Source of the DNA: Lutraria lutraria
Lineage: Eukaryota; Mollusca; Bivalvia; Venerida; Mactridae
Assembly: GCA_964023205.1 (NCBI GenBank)
Contig: OZ026842.1
Coordinates: 5,063,067-5,127,066, forward strand
Reading direction: 5' to 3'
Length of the DNA: 64,000 nucleotides
The stretch's first letter is position 1, and the number at the start of each line of letters is the position of its first letter. Both the position numbers and the translations under genes were made by a program. Below are positions 1-9,857 of this stretch, one piece after another. Below the pieces are notes generated by a model. That model was not told the origin of the DNA. It did not search any database and saw nothing but the letters and a program-made list of their open reading frames with translations.

Positions 1-1527
1 ATGTATCGTGAGATATATAAATGGTAAATTTACAGGAAAACATTACCAATTAGCATTTATATAATGCCTTGGGTAATAATACAGACAATAGCTCACAGTG
101 TATTTTCACATTTCAAATAATTTGTTCTGTTTTAGCAGTGTTGAATCTATTAATGCATGTATCAATAATTAACATTAAGTTCAGTTATTTAAGCTTAACC
201 TGATATATCGGTATGCTGAAAAAATATTGTGATATTTATATTGTCTAGCTGATATCGCGATATACCGATAAACCGATAAAACCTCCCAGCTCTACTAAAT
301 TGCATGGTTTTAATTGGATCTTGGCCAAACCTTGTCTGATTGTTCGTCTCAATGATATTAAGGATAAAAACAAATATGGGTCATCTAGGGTAAAAAACTA
401 GGTCACGAGGGTCAAATCTTAGGAAAACCTCTGGGGTCAAAAACTAGGTCACAAGGTCAAATCTTAGGAAAACTTGTCTATGCTGTAGTTTTCATGGTTT
501 TGATTGGATCTTCACCACATTTTGTAGAATGTTTGTCTTATTTATATGTAGGACAAGTTCTAACATGGGTCATCTAGGGTCAAAAACTAGGTCACCGGTT
601 CAAACCAAAGTTTTAATGAGTGAACAGTGATTGTCATGTGAGCGATATAGGGCCATCTTGGCCCTCTTGTCTCAGTAAGGAAAGTAAATACCACAGAAGT
701 GATGAATGTCATGGTCAGCATGTGAAAGTTGAATTAAATTATTTCTATTTTAGTTAGTATGCTCATATGATGAGATTTTGAATCAGACAACCAATGCCAC
801 ATTTCGTATAACCAGCGTGTAATTAAAGTTATTTTATTACACATCAAATAGTCAGCGGGAATGTGTCGTTATCACAAACTGTCTGCTTGAATTTGTCCTT
901 AAGCTACTGTATAATTATCAACATTTATGTAATAAATAACGTGACTTGTTAACAACAGTATATCATCAATTAATGAACTTCTACTTAAGTTACCTCATAA
1001 AATGATGGTGTGGCTAGTTAGCTCCTTGAATTGAATGTTAGCCGATCATGGTTTTTATTCCTGATGATAAATAAAGCTGGTTTATAAGAAATTTAAGTTT
1101 TTGTTTATTAATCTTTTAGGTGTTTTTCTGAATATGTTGTTTATTTGAATTTTGTAATTTTTTTTTTTTTTTTTTTTTTTTCGGCTTTGTCACATACATC
1201 TAGCCCATTTATTATTCCCCGTCATTTGGTTAGTTTTTAAGTTTTAAGTTTTTTTTTCAAACTTAAAAATCTAAATAATTTATAAAGGACTATTCATTGA
1301 AAGATTTTAAATTCAAGACCTTTACTTCAAATAGGTCATCCAGAAGTAATTATCACCCTCATCTAATTAACTTACAATGTAGGTTACCACATGCATCTTT
1401 TGATTAAATAACTAAATTCTTGAAATTCATATAAAGTATGGTAGGAAAATTGACTTATTGATAATTCCTTATGATTTAAGATCTGAATATCAGTATTTGA
1501 CGACACACAATCAACTGTATTTTACAG
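1..1527. other. Intron of the TBC1D24-like gene, with repeats
   Basis: This stretch lies upstream of the first visible TLDc exon and ends in an AG splice acceptor at 1526-1527. No earlier exon of the gene could be recognised in it. It holds an AT-rich stretch of TATCG-type repeats at about 200-290, a dispersed repeat at about 294-672, and a long T run near 1159-1181. The rest shows nothing recognisable. Confidence 0.6.
294..672 (+). mobile_element. Dispersed molluscan repeat (GGTCAAAAACTAGGTCAC type)
   Basis: The stretch repeats GGGTCATCTAGGG and GGTCAAAAACTAGGTCAC at about 55-180 base intervals. It ends in GTGAGCGATATAGGGCCAT...GGCCCTCTTGT. The same terminal block closes the repeat near 25215-25250 and, in weaker form, the remnant at 2159-2215. 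It looks like a non-coding dispersed element common in bivalve DNA; its class is not clear. Confidence 0.6.
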
Positions 1528-3545
1528 GTATTTGGTGCATTTTGTTCAACATATTGGCGTGAAAGGCGTCAGAAGAGTCAACTACTGTCATATTTTGGAA
1601 CGGGTGAAACATTCATTTTCACATTATCTCCTGAGAAGAAGAAATATGACTGGGTTGGTTTGAGTGAAGAAAACATTCCAAACACAGCCAGTATGTTCCA
1701 GGCTGGAGATAGAACTATCCTTACAGTCGGTGGAGGGTTAGTTCATTTCTTTATATCCTTACTGTCAGTTGGTCAGAGGAAAGTTCACTGGTTTTAGATC
1801 AGTGTTAAAGGGGCATACCCTACAACTTGGTGCATTTAGAATTAAGGCAAAATGATGATAAATTAGAAGCTTGTAAAGAAAAAAGCTGACGAAGAAAGTT
1901 TCAGCCAAAAATTCATACAATTAAAAATAAAATCATAAAAAGTATGTATTTGTGACACGTACATTTAGTCATGGAAATTTTTGGGTGGAAGTGATTTATT
2001 ATTCATAGCTATGTTTTTTTGCGGCTAGTACCTAAACTAGTCATTTTATGACCCAAGTTCTTCTTGCAATTATCCATTATATATTGTTTTACATATACAA
2101 CTAACACATTTTTACACTTTCACAGAATGTTTGTCAGTTGTAGGGTATGCCCCTTTAAGGTTTTTAGCTCACCAGAGAAGGTGAGCGATCATAGGGTCAT
2201 CAAGGCCCTCTTGTTTAGTGACACTGATAATCAGTGTCCTCCACACGGAAAATAAGCTATATTTTTTAAAAAGAATATATATATTCAGTTTTTGCATTGT
2301 GAATATTCGCCCTAAATTTGCCTCTTTCTGGTATTTGTTAGCCCCTTTTTGTCAGCACCCAACTTCTTCCCATTTTCAAAAAAACCCTGAATTCATAATT
2401 ATTATTTGTGATAATTTGACTGATAAGTGTATTTGATGCCACATGTCTCCTTACTTATGATTCTCTCATCACAAGGGGATGCTAACACTTGCTAGTGGAT
2501 TAATTTAGGGAAGCTTCATACTGTTTGGTTAGCAAGGGATATTGGGTTGGTTAAATGTCCTCTAAACATAAATAAGAACTACAGTGTTGAGCATCTATCA
2601 TGTTTTTACTTGACATAATAAGGAATTTCTGTTTTTAGATCAGTACAGACATTCACAGATTTTAGCTACCGTATACGTCTTGATATTGGCGCCCGTTTTA
2701 TTTTGGCATCGGAACCGCCAAATCCACAGGTGTTTGGCACATTTTTATAGTTAGATATGTATAATATAATAGAACATATATATATAAACTATATAACATA
2801 CATATCTAATAATTGGGGCACTATAAAAACGTGCCAAACACCTGTGGCCAAATCTAGACAACACCAATAATAAAACCTCACCAATATTAAACACTGCCAA
2901 TTATTTTTTCGAAGAAATTCACACAAACAGGTGTTACCAATACTTTTTGCATAAATATTTGTTTGTTTAGTATGTTTGTACATGTATTATTACTTGTGCA
3001 CTTCCATCAGCCAAAGTACTAGCATTACATTCAAGAACATCATAAAACACCAAATATTGCACCTGCAGAAATGGACGTATACATTATTTACCATTAATAT
3101 TTTCTTACTACTGTCAAAATTATCAGCCAATTTACATTTGAATGTATATTGGTAAGGGACTACCATCTTTGTTGAACAATAGAAGATAATTCAAGTATAC
3201 ATCTGCAACATGCCCTCACTTGACTTATATATATCCATTTACAGTCCTATCATAGTAAATTAGTTATGTCAATGAAAAAATACTGTCCATATTCATTGAT
3301 GAAAAGATGTGTTTTCACAGATGTTTTGAATATGGCTACACTTTTAGAGTTCCTGATTGATTCGGTCAATGTATCCCACAGTGTTATCATTGTTATGTAT
3401 TTATTGCAGGCATGGAGAGGCAATATCCTTGGATGAAACTATGCTACATTGTAGATCTGAACGTTGTGATACATTTAACAATGAGCCGCTCAGCCAATCT
3501 GAAGACTTTGTGTGTAAGGTTGTTGAAGTTTACGGCTTTCAATAA
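1528..3545 (+). CDS. TBC1D24: TBC1D24-like protein, C-terminal TLDc domain (last two exons)
   Basis: Two exons are visible: 1528-1736 and 3410-3545, stop included. They join in phase (GG|G) across GT-AG borders, giving about 114 residues. The first starts VFGAFCSTYW and contains YFGTGETFIFTLSPE and a GGG turn. The second contains CDTFNNEPL and ends VEVYGFQ. This is the C-terminal half of a TLDc domain. The order FGTGE-F-F, then SMF-AG, GGGG, CDTFNN-PL and a closing VE-(V/A)-(Y/W)GF fits TBC1D24 (Drosophila Skywalker) better than OXR1 or NCOA7. That family pairs a Rab-GAP-like TBC domain with TLDc and acts in synaptic vesicle traffic and oxidative-stress tolerance. The TBC domain and the rest of the gene must lie left of the window. 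An AATAAA overlaps the stop codon. Another TLDc protein remains possible. Confidence 0.8.
1805..2158. mobile_element. MITE with TTAA ends (GGGGCATACCCTACAACT family), copy 1
   Basis: The element starts TTAAAGGGGCATACCCTACA and ends with the inverse complement closing on TTAA, giving terminal inverted repeats of about 20 bases. TTAA at both borders is the target site of piggyBac-type elements. A nearly identical copy lies at 45279-45631. It contains no transposase frame, so it is non-autonomous. It sits in the intron between the two visible TLDc exons. Confidence 0.8.
2159..2215 (+). repeat. Remnant of the GAGCTCACC...CCCTCTTGT family
   Basis: A short piece (TTTAGCTCACCAGAGAAGGT ... AAGGCCCTCTTGT) keeps only the two ends of the repeat family seen in longer form at 5313, 24535 and 43123. 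It directly follows the TTAA end of the neighbouring MITE. Confidence 0.55.
2669..3080. mobile_element. MITE with CGTATACGT ends and an internal hairpin
   Basis: The left end reads ACCGTATACGTCTTGATATT and the right end is the near inverse (AAATGGACGTATAC). It resembles the larger copy at 23165-23782, sharing the TATACGTCTT end and the GGCG/CCGCC interior. Inside, at about 2706-2850, a second inverted repeat has arms starting CCACAGGTGTTTGGCAC. It lies in the intron before the last TLDc exon. Confidence 0.6.
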
Positions 3546-4345
3546 AACCTTACATGATTCATACGTTCTTGTATGAGATGAACTTATATTTATTGTTGTG
3601 CAATTTTTTATGCAATTTATTGGCATTTTTTTTATCACTTTGGTGATGTGTCATTATGTAGGTGCTGTGCGGAGGTAGTGAACAATTTTTCACTACCAGA
3701 ATGTCATGGTATTGAAAGGCTTGGTTTCCTTATATAAAACAATGGTCAGATTTTGAGATTGGCTCGGTGTAATCCCTGTGGCCTACCATGGCTTTATGAA
3801 TGACCACCATATGGCAGGACATATCAGTCAGATGTTCATCTTTCATTTTAAGTCTTATGATAAACAATTGATTGTTGATGGAGATTAAACGTTTTGTTTT
3901 GAAGACATACTGCCGTGTTCTGTTGTAAAGCTGATAGTTGGGTCAGTAAATTAAGCTACACGTCACAATACAACAGTAAGATGATGGTAATATGTTGGCC
4001 ACAATTAGACAACAGTATAGTTAAACTTTTGCCAAAATATGTATTTTCCATGGAAAGAATTGTGAACATATTAAGGAGCAATAACATTTGTTATCGTTAA
4101 GTAGAAATGGATTACATTTACTGTAAATGTTTAATATGTTGACTAGATGATACAAAGTATTTTGTATTATTTAACAGGATAGAACATCACGTTATTTTAT
4201 TTAAGTTTGTAATTATGCAAATTGTTACCAGTTACCACTAACTTTCAGACTACAAAATGTACATTTTGAGTTGTTTGCTGTTAGAAATCGACCTGTCAAG
4301 TTTGTACCTACAAGCTTGACCTATAATGTATGGTCGTCAGTGACT

Positions 4346-4585
4346 GGGCCATCCTTAAAAAATGTTTGTTTGCGGTAACCCTAACCAGATAAATTGCAGC
4401 TGGTAGGTAGGCAGGAAATATTTGGTTTTACAATTTGATTTTTATATTGAACCCAAAGTTCTTGTCAGAGTGCTATTTTTATTGAAAAAAAGTTTTTACC
4501 TAAGAGACTACTAAAAAAGTTGGACAGGGGCATTTTTAGTAAGTAGATAGTGTTACCGCAAACAAAATATTTTTAAAGATGGCCC
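4346..4585. mobile_element. MITE with GGGCCATCCTTAAAA ends, copy 1
   Basis: The left end GGGCCATCCTTAAAAAATG is followed by TTTGTTTGCGGTAAC. The right end is the near inverse: GTTACCGCAAAC ... TTTAAAGATGGCCC. A second copy lies at 33247-33477. It has no coding frame and is about 240 bases long. Confidence 0.7.
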
Positions 4586-5312
4586 TGTGGTTTTACTTGT
4601 ACTATCATTTGATACCATCTTCTAATGATATTTATGCATCTGAAATTTCTGTAGTAAAGAAAACCTGTTTAGCAGCAGTTACATTTTTATCTTGCAAACT
4701 TTGACTTAGTTTTAGAGAATTCCTCAATTTTAGCCAAAAAAGTTCTCAGAGAATGACAACATTTTTTTGTAATGTCTGAAGATAAAAATGCTATTTCTGG
4801 TTATGAAACACATCCAAATGATACCTACTAGATGTCATTTTGAGAAATAAACTTTTATATTAATACTCAAAACATTCCATTGGTTTACTTGTACAATTAT
4901 GTATCACAATTTAACCAACATAAATCTTTTATTTTTAAAATGTTTATATTTTATACATACTGGTACACCCATTTTTTTTATTCTTCATAATTTTTCACTG
5001 TATGACCTGTTCCTTAGGCATTCTGGAATAGAAACATGATAGATTTTATCAAACTAAAAATACATATATTATCAAGTTAACATTGAACTGGTTTTTAACT
5101 GAAAATATATGATATTTTCTGAATGAGAAAATTTAATAAAAGTTCTTACAATGAATTGTGCAAACTAGAAGTGCAGTGTTTTAAATCTTATTCTGTTCTA
5201 CTTTCTTTATGTATAAATGTTTGACAATTATATATAGCTTGGCTACAGATTTTCTTGTAAGAGTTACTACCCTTGTTTGTATTCATAGATAAGAAAGGGA
5301 GACTGCATTTAT

Positions 5313-5965
5313 AGCTCACCTGAAAGAAGCTCAGGATGAGGTATTAGTATACTATTCTGTCTACTGTCTATCCACAGTTCTTCATGATTTTTAGATGGTC
5401 CTTTACAAAAGTTGCTAAAAGAATGTCAATCCATGCAGAAGTCTGGTTTCCATGGCAACCAAAAGAAAAAATCTTAAAAAATCATCTTGTCTTAAACCAC
5501 ATGGTCTAAAACTTAAATATTTGACACGGAACACCATCTGGTGACCCTCTAACAAAGTTGCTAAGTAATATCCCTGGGGTCATGATTGGTCCTGCGCTAG
5601 GGGTCTGAAATCGCTAGGATAAGAGTTTAGGTATATGGCATGGAGCAATATCTAGAGACTGTCTAATAAAGTAGGTAAAATAATGGTCCTAGGGTTATAA
5701 TTATATGACCACCCCAGTGGTCACATTTTTACATAGATATATTATATTGGAAAATTTTAAAAAAATCCCCAGGTTTAGAGCTTAGATATTTTGCATGTAG
5801 CATTACATGGAGGACCTCTAACAAAATTGCTAAAGTAATATCCACGAGGTCTTATTTTCCAGTATTGTTTACTCACTGTAGCACAAATTTAAAGCAGATT
5901 CATAAATTATATTGTCATAACTTGTTTCTCAGTTGAGCATCCCAGGGCCACTTGACCCTTTTGTT
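5313..5965 (+). mobile_element. Dispersed repeat, AGCTCACCTGA...CCCTTTTGT family, copy A
   Basis: The repeat starts AGCTCACCTGAAAGAAGCTC and ends CCCAGGGCCACTTGACCCTT. It aligns by eye along much of its length with the minus-strand copy at 43123-43730, sharing for example TGGTCCTTTACAAAAGTTGC and CCATGGCAACC-type segments. No protein-coding capacity is seen. Confidence 0.7.
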
Positions 5966-6684
5966 TTTTGAGGATATTATGAATCTTAACTATGATAAGA
6001 ATGCTGTAAATTCTGTTCATTTTTACAATATATTTTATGTGATCATTATTCCAACAAACAAAGCTTAGTATTGTATGTGATTCCATTCAGTCCTAAATTC
6101 TGTTACATATATATACTGGTTTCATAATTTCAAAATTTCATTCATGTATTTTTCACCTACCGGGTACCAATCATGATAATAGTTGTACAACATGTAATAA
6201 ACTATGAATTTATGTTGACGTTTATTGACTTTTACCTTATGTTAGTAAATTATAAGCATAAAGTGATGTAATAATGTCATCATAAATTATAAAATGTTTT
6301 CCAAATCATGCAGTTTTTGGTCTTATTACGAAATTTACACTATTTGTTTATGACATCTTTTACATGAATAAATATCTACTTATGTAAATGATGCATATTT
6401 TACAGGTATGAGATTTATTACAAATCATCTTAACTTGTACGGGACTGATTCTTAATCATCTTACTGGCATGAGATTTATTGTTTATTCTTTGACATGCTT
6501 GTAGTTTCGGAACGTTTTAGTTTGCTTATAGATAAACGCAACCTTACATGGATGCATACAGAACTCAAATTTTCATTGTTTTAAAAAAAAAACATAAAGT
6601 TTGCTAATGCTAATTGTAGGTTTTATAAACATTTTGTTTTAGGTACATTTGACCCTCAAGTCCAAGTCTTAATTGTGCCGTTTA

Positions 6685-6842
6685 CATTCAAACCTGTGTT
6701 AGTGGCCACCTCTGATTGAAAGGCCATACTTGGAAAAACCATCAATTATTATTTAGAATAGAATGACCTCCATATAAAGGTCACATCAATAAGGCCACAT
6801 TTAGTATTATCAAAGGTGGCCTTTGTTCCCAGGTTTGACTGC
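6685..6842. mobile_element. Short MITE of the CAAACCTG...CAGGTTTGACTG family, copy 1
   Basis: The ends are ATTCAAACCTGTGTTAGTGG and GGCCTTTG...CAGGTTTGACTG. The interior has inverted AAGGCCA/TGGCCTT and AAGGTCA boxes. Related copies lie at 13346-13919 (interrupted by another element) and 48546-48722. Confidence 0.65.
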
Positions 6843-7599
6843 ATATGGTTTTCATCTCCTAAGTTATAGATTTTTCAATTTAGCAGAAAATAAGTTTTTA
6901 ATCATGAAAATGGAAGCTATCCAATCAGCTGGTACTTGTTTAAAACCATTTTATATTTACGTTTATTATTATATTAAGCTGCCTAAAGAACTGGAAGTTG
7001 TTCAAAATTTTATCCACCACTACAATGTGTTAAGTTATATCTTATGTTTATTTTATGATGAAGCCAGTTCATGAGTTGGTAAATTTTATGACTTGTTATA
7101 TTTTATCTTTTGTTGTGATTTTTTTATGAAAACAAGCTATTTATTGAGCAGCCAAGGCCCATTTAAGTGATGCTTTTAAATCATGGATGTAAACAAATTG
7201 TTGTTATAAATTCTAGTCACATTCTCCATACAGATGTTGTATGCCATAATATAGGTATGATTGTCAACTTATTTAATATATTAGTGGAAAGATGACTATG
7301 TCATTATTCTTAGACTATCACTGTATTACCATGTATAATTGTTTGGTAGACTAACTGCTTGATTATGTATTGTTGTTTAAATATGTACATGACTGCTATA
7401 TTAAATGTGATTATTATTATTATTTCTTTTTATGAGTTCTAAATGCTTTATTGTAATAAACAACATTTGTTATAACAATACATGTGTTTGGATTTGTTTA
7501 TGAAAATTTCATATTGACAATGATCAAAAAATGTTTCCAACTTGTATGTAGACAATTTAATGATAAAGCTCTGTATCTGAATTTGATACAACTTGTTTC

Positions 7600-8512
7600 A
7601 TTATATTTAGTCACATGATATCTGGAGTTATATGAAACCTGTAGTTACATGATACCTGTAGTCTTGTGATACCTATAAACACATAATACCTTGAGTTACA
7701 TGATACTTGTAGTCACATGATACCTTGAGATACATGATTTTTGTAGTCACATGATATCTGTAGTCACATGATACCTATTGTCACATGATACCTGGAGTTA
7801 CATCATACCTGTGGTCACATGATACCTCGAGTCATGTGATACCTGCAAATACATGATACCTGTAAACACATGAAGTTACATGAAACCTTTAGTCACATGA
7901 TACCTGGAGATACAATGTACATGATTTTTGTAGTCACATGATATATGTAGTCACATGATACCAGTTGTCACATGATACCTAGAGTTACATGAAACCTGTA
8001 GTCACATGATTCCTGGAGTTACATCTTACCTGTAGCCACATGATACATGGAGTCATGTGATACCTGGAGTTCCATGATACTTGTAGTCACATGATATCTG
8101 TAGTCACATGATACCTGTTGTCACATGATACTTGGAGTCAGGTGACACCTGTAGTCACATCATACTTGGAGTTCCATGATACCTGTAAACACACGCCTGA
8201 AGTCACATGATATATGTTGTCACATGATACATGTAGTCACATGATACCTGTAAACACATAATACATGGAGTCACATGATACCAGTCCTATATAGTCACAT
8301 GATACCTGGAGTTACATGCTGCCTTTAGTCACATGGTACATTGAGTCACATGATACTTGGAGTTACATGATACTTGTATTCACATGATACTTGTCACATG
8401 ATACCTGGAGTCACATCAAACCTGGAGTTACATGATGCCTACAGGTAGTCACATTATACTTGTAGTCACATGATTCCTGTTGTCACATGATACCTGATAC
8501 ATATCTCATAAG
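7600..8512. repeat. 17-bp tandem array around GTCACATGATACCTGTA
   Basis: About fifty imperfect copies of a 17-base unit run through the stretch; starts at 7746, 7763 and 7780 show the period. The core TCACATGA is the most constant part, while the link (CCTGTA, CCTGGA, CTTGTA) varies. It lies in the spacer between the TBC1D24-like and GDPD5-like genes. There is no conserved-repeat/variable-spacer structure, so it is a minisatellite rather than a CRISPR. Confidence 0.9.
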
Positions 8513-9016
8513 GACATAAGATATAAGGTAAGCCGGTAGGGAATTAGTTTTATTACCAAAGACCTTTAGGTCTTTGTTATTACTATCATATACTTGAAAG
8601 CATTGGAGAAGATTACACAAGTACAATTAATGAATGTACCATATTATTCTATAGCCTGAAAGAAAGACTCGTGAGGAAAAAAAGTAGACCTCCATGGTAA
8701 CCATGCAAAAGCATTTTTAACACCTAATCTGATAGATATGATGTAAACAACATATCCTAAACTAGAAAATTCCCATCTTTTTTTCATAATTTAGATTTAA
8801 GAAGTTATGGCATTTTCCAGTTATTTTGGGTGTGGTTTGGATTTACAATACATGTCATATGATATATAGTTGAATGGTGGAACCAGGGAATCTTTATTGA
8901 CAACGTGATGGAGCACGATGTCTTTATGGAACGCAGTTGCTCCGTGGTAATTGTAATACATCCAATAGTGTCCCTGGTGGAACCAACCATGCTAGATCGA
9001 ACTGACTACATGTAGA

Positions 9017-9056
9017 CAAGGACTTATATACATACATGTATGTATATAAGTCCTTG
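9017..9056. repeat. Perfect 40-bp palindrome
   Basis: The stretch starts CAAGGACTTATATACATACA and its second half is the exact inverse complement, with no spacer. A shorter palindrome with the same outer arms (CAAGGACTTATAT) follows at 9106-9133. Confidence 0.9.
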
Positions 9057-9105
9057 ATGTAGAAGATTGACCAAAATGGTATTTGTCCAACTTTTTTATT
9101 ATAAC

Positions 9106-9133
9106 CAAGGACTTATATACATATAAGTCCTTG
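9106..9133. repeat. 28-bp palindrome, second copy
   Basis: CAAGGACTTATAT and its inverse flank a two-base centre. The arms match the outer arms of the 40-bp palindrome at 9017-9056, so the two form a related pair about 50 bases apart. Confidence 0.85.
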
Positions 9134-9857
9134 TTATAACTAATAATAATAAAAGAAAATAATAATACATGTATTATCATTTAGGTATCGACGTGGTCTA
9201 TTGAATTTGACACCAACATATGGGACCAAAATTGCTTGGGTCGAAATGTCTTGTACCCGAATGTGTGATGGTACGAATAAACCCTGTAGTACGAAACATA
9301 TCGAGTACGGATCTTTTATGGAAGTTGACAGTCCCGTGATACTAATGCGATGATTCAACACTGTGAGTTTTCTTTATGGAATATATTTACATATTTAATG
9401 TAAATAATTTGTAGATGTTGATCCAGGGTGTATTGTACCTTCTGTAATTTGTAAAAACGGAAATCAATCGTTCACGGGTCAGTGATAACAATATGTGATA
9501 GGAAACCGGATACGCTTAATTCTCGGATACATTTCCGTATGCCTTGTTTATGGATGAAATATTCACATTGTCAATTATTTTATTGTCGTTATTTATTTCA
9601 CCAGGTTTAGAACTCGTACCCATTTTTTTCTAAACAGCAACTTAATTACTTTATATGGGCTGAATGATTTCCCATAACAATATAGATATTCTGATAGTTA
9701 TGAATGATATTTTCACTGTTTGATATATTGACATGATTTACTATAACCGGAATATTGTATATTACATTACTGTAGTAAAAAGTGTGTACAATGTATTGGT
9801 TTAATTTTTATTCATTTTGTCCTATGTTTTACAAGAGACTACACATATATTAGAAGA

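Larger units (their letters stand above)
3546..7500 (+). other. 3' flank and probable 3' UTR of the TBC1D24-like gene
   Basis: No coding frame is credible here. AATAAA signals occur at several places, for example near 6196 and at 7455-7460; the last, just before the 17-bp array, is a plausible end of the transcript. The stretch also carries the MITEs at 4346-4585 and 6685-6842 and the dispersed repeat at 5313-5965. Where the transcript ends cannot be fixed from sequence alone. Confidence 0.4.
8513..9857. other. Spacer and probable 5' region of the GDPD5-like gene
   Basis: No protein-coding exon was recognised. The stretch contains a small palindrome (AAAGACCTTTAGGTCTTT, near 8557), two larger palindromes at 9017 and 9106, and AT-rich DNA. 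The promoter and any untranslated first exon of the downstream gene should lie here. A possible AG acceptor lies at about 9834, shortly before the start codon. Confidence 0.4.

Noticed and set aside
7600..8512. Possible CRISPR-like array
   Set aside because: The whole 17-bp unit repeats without unique spacers, and the host is a eukaryote.
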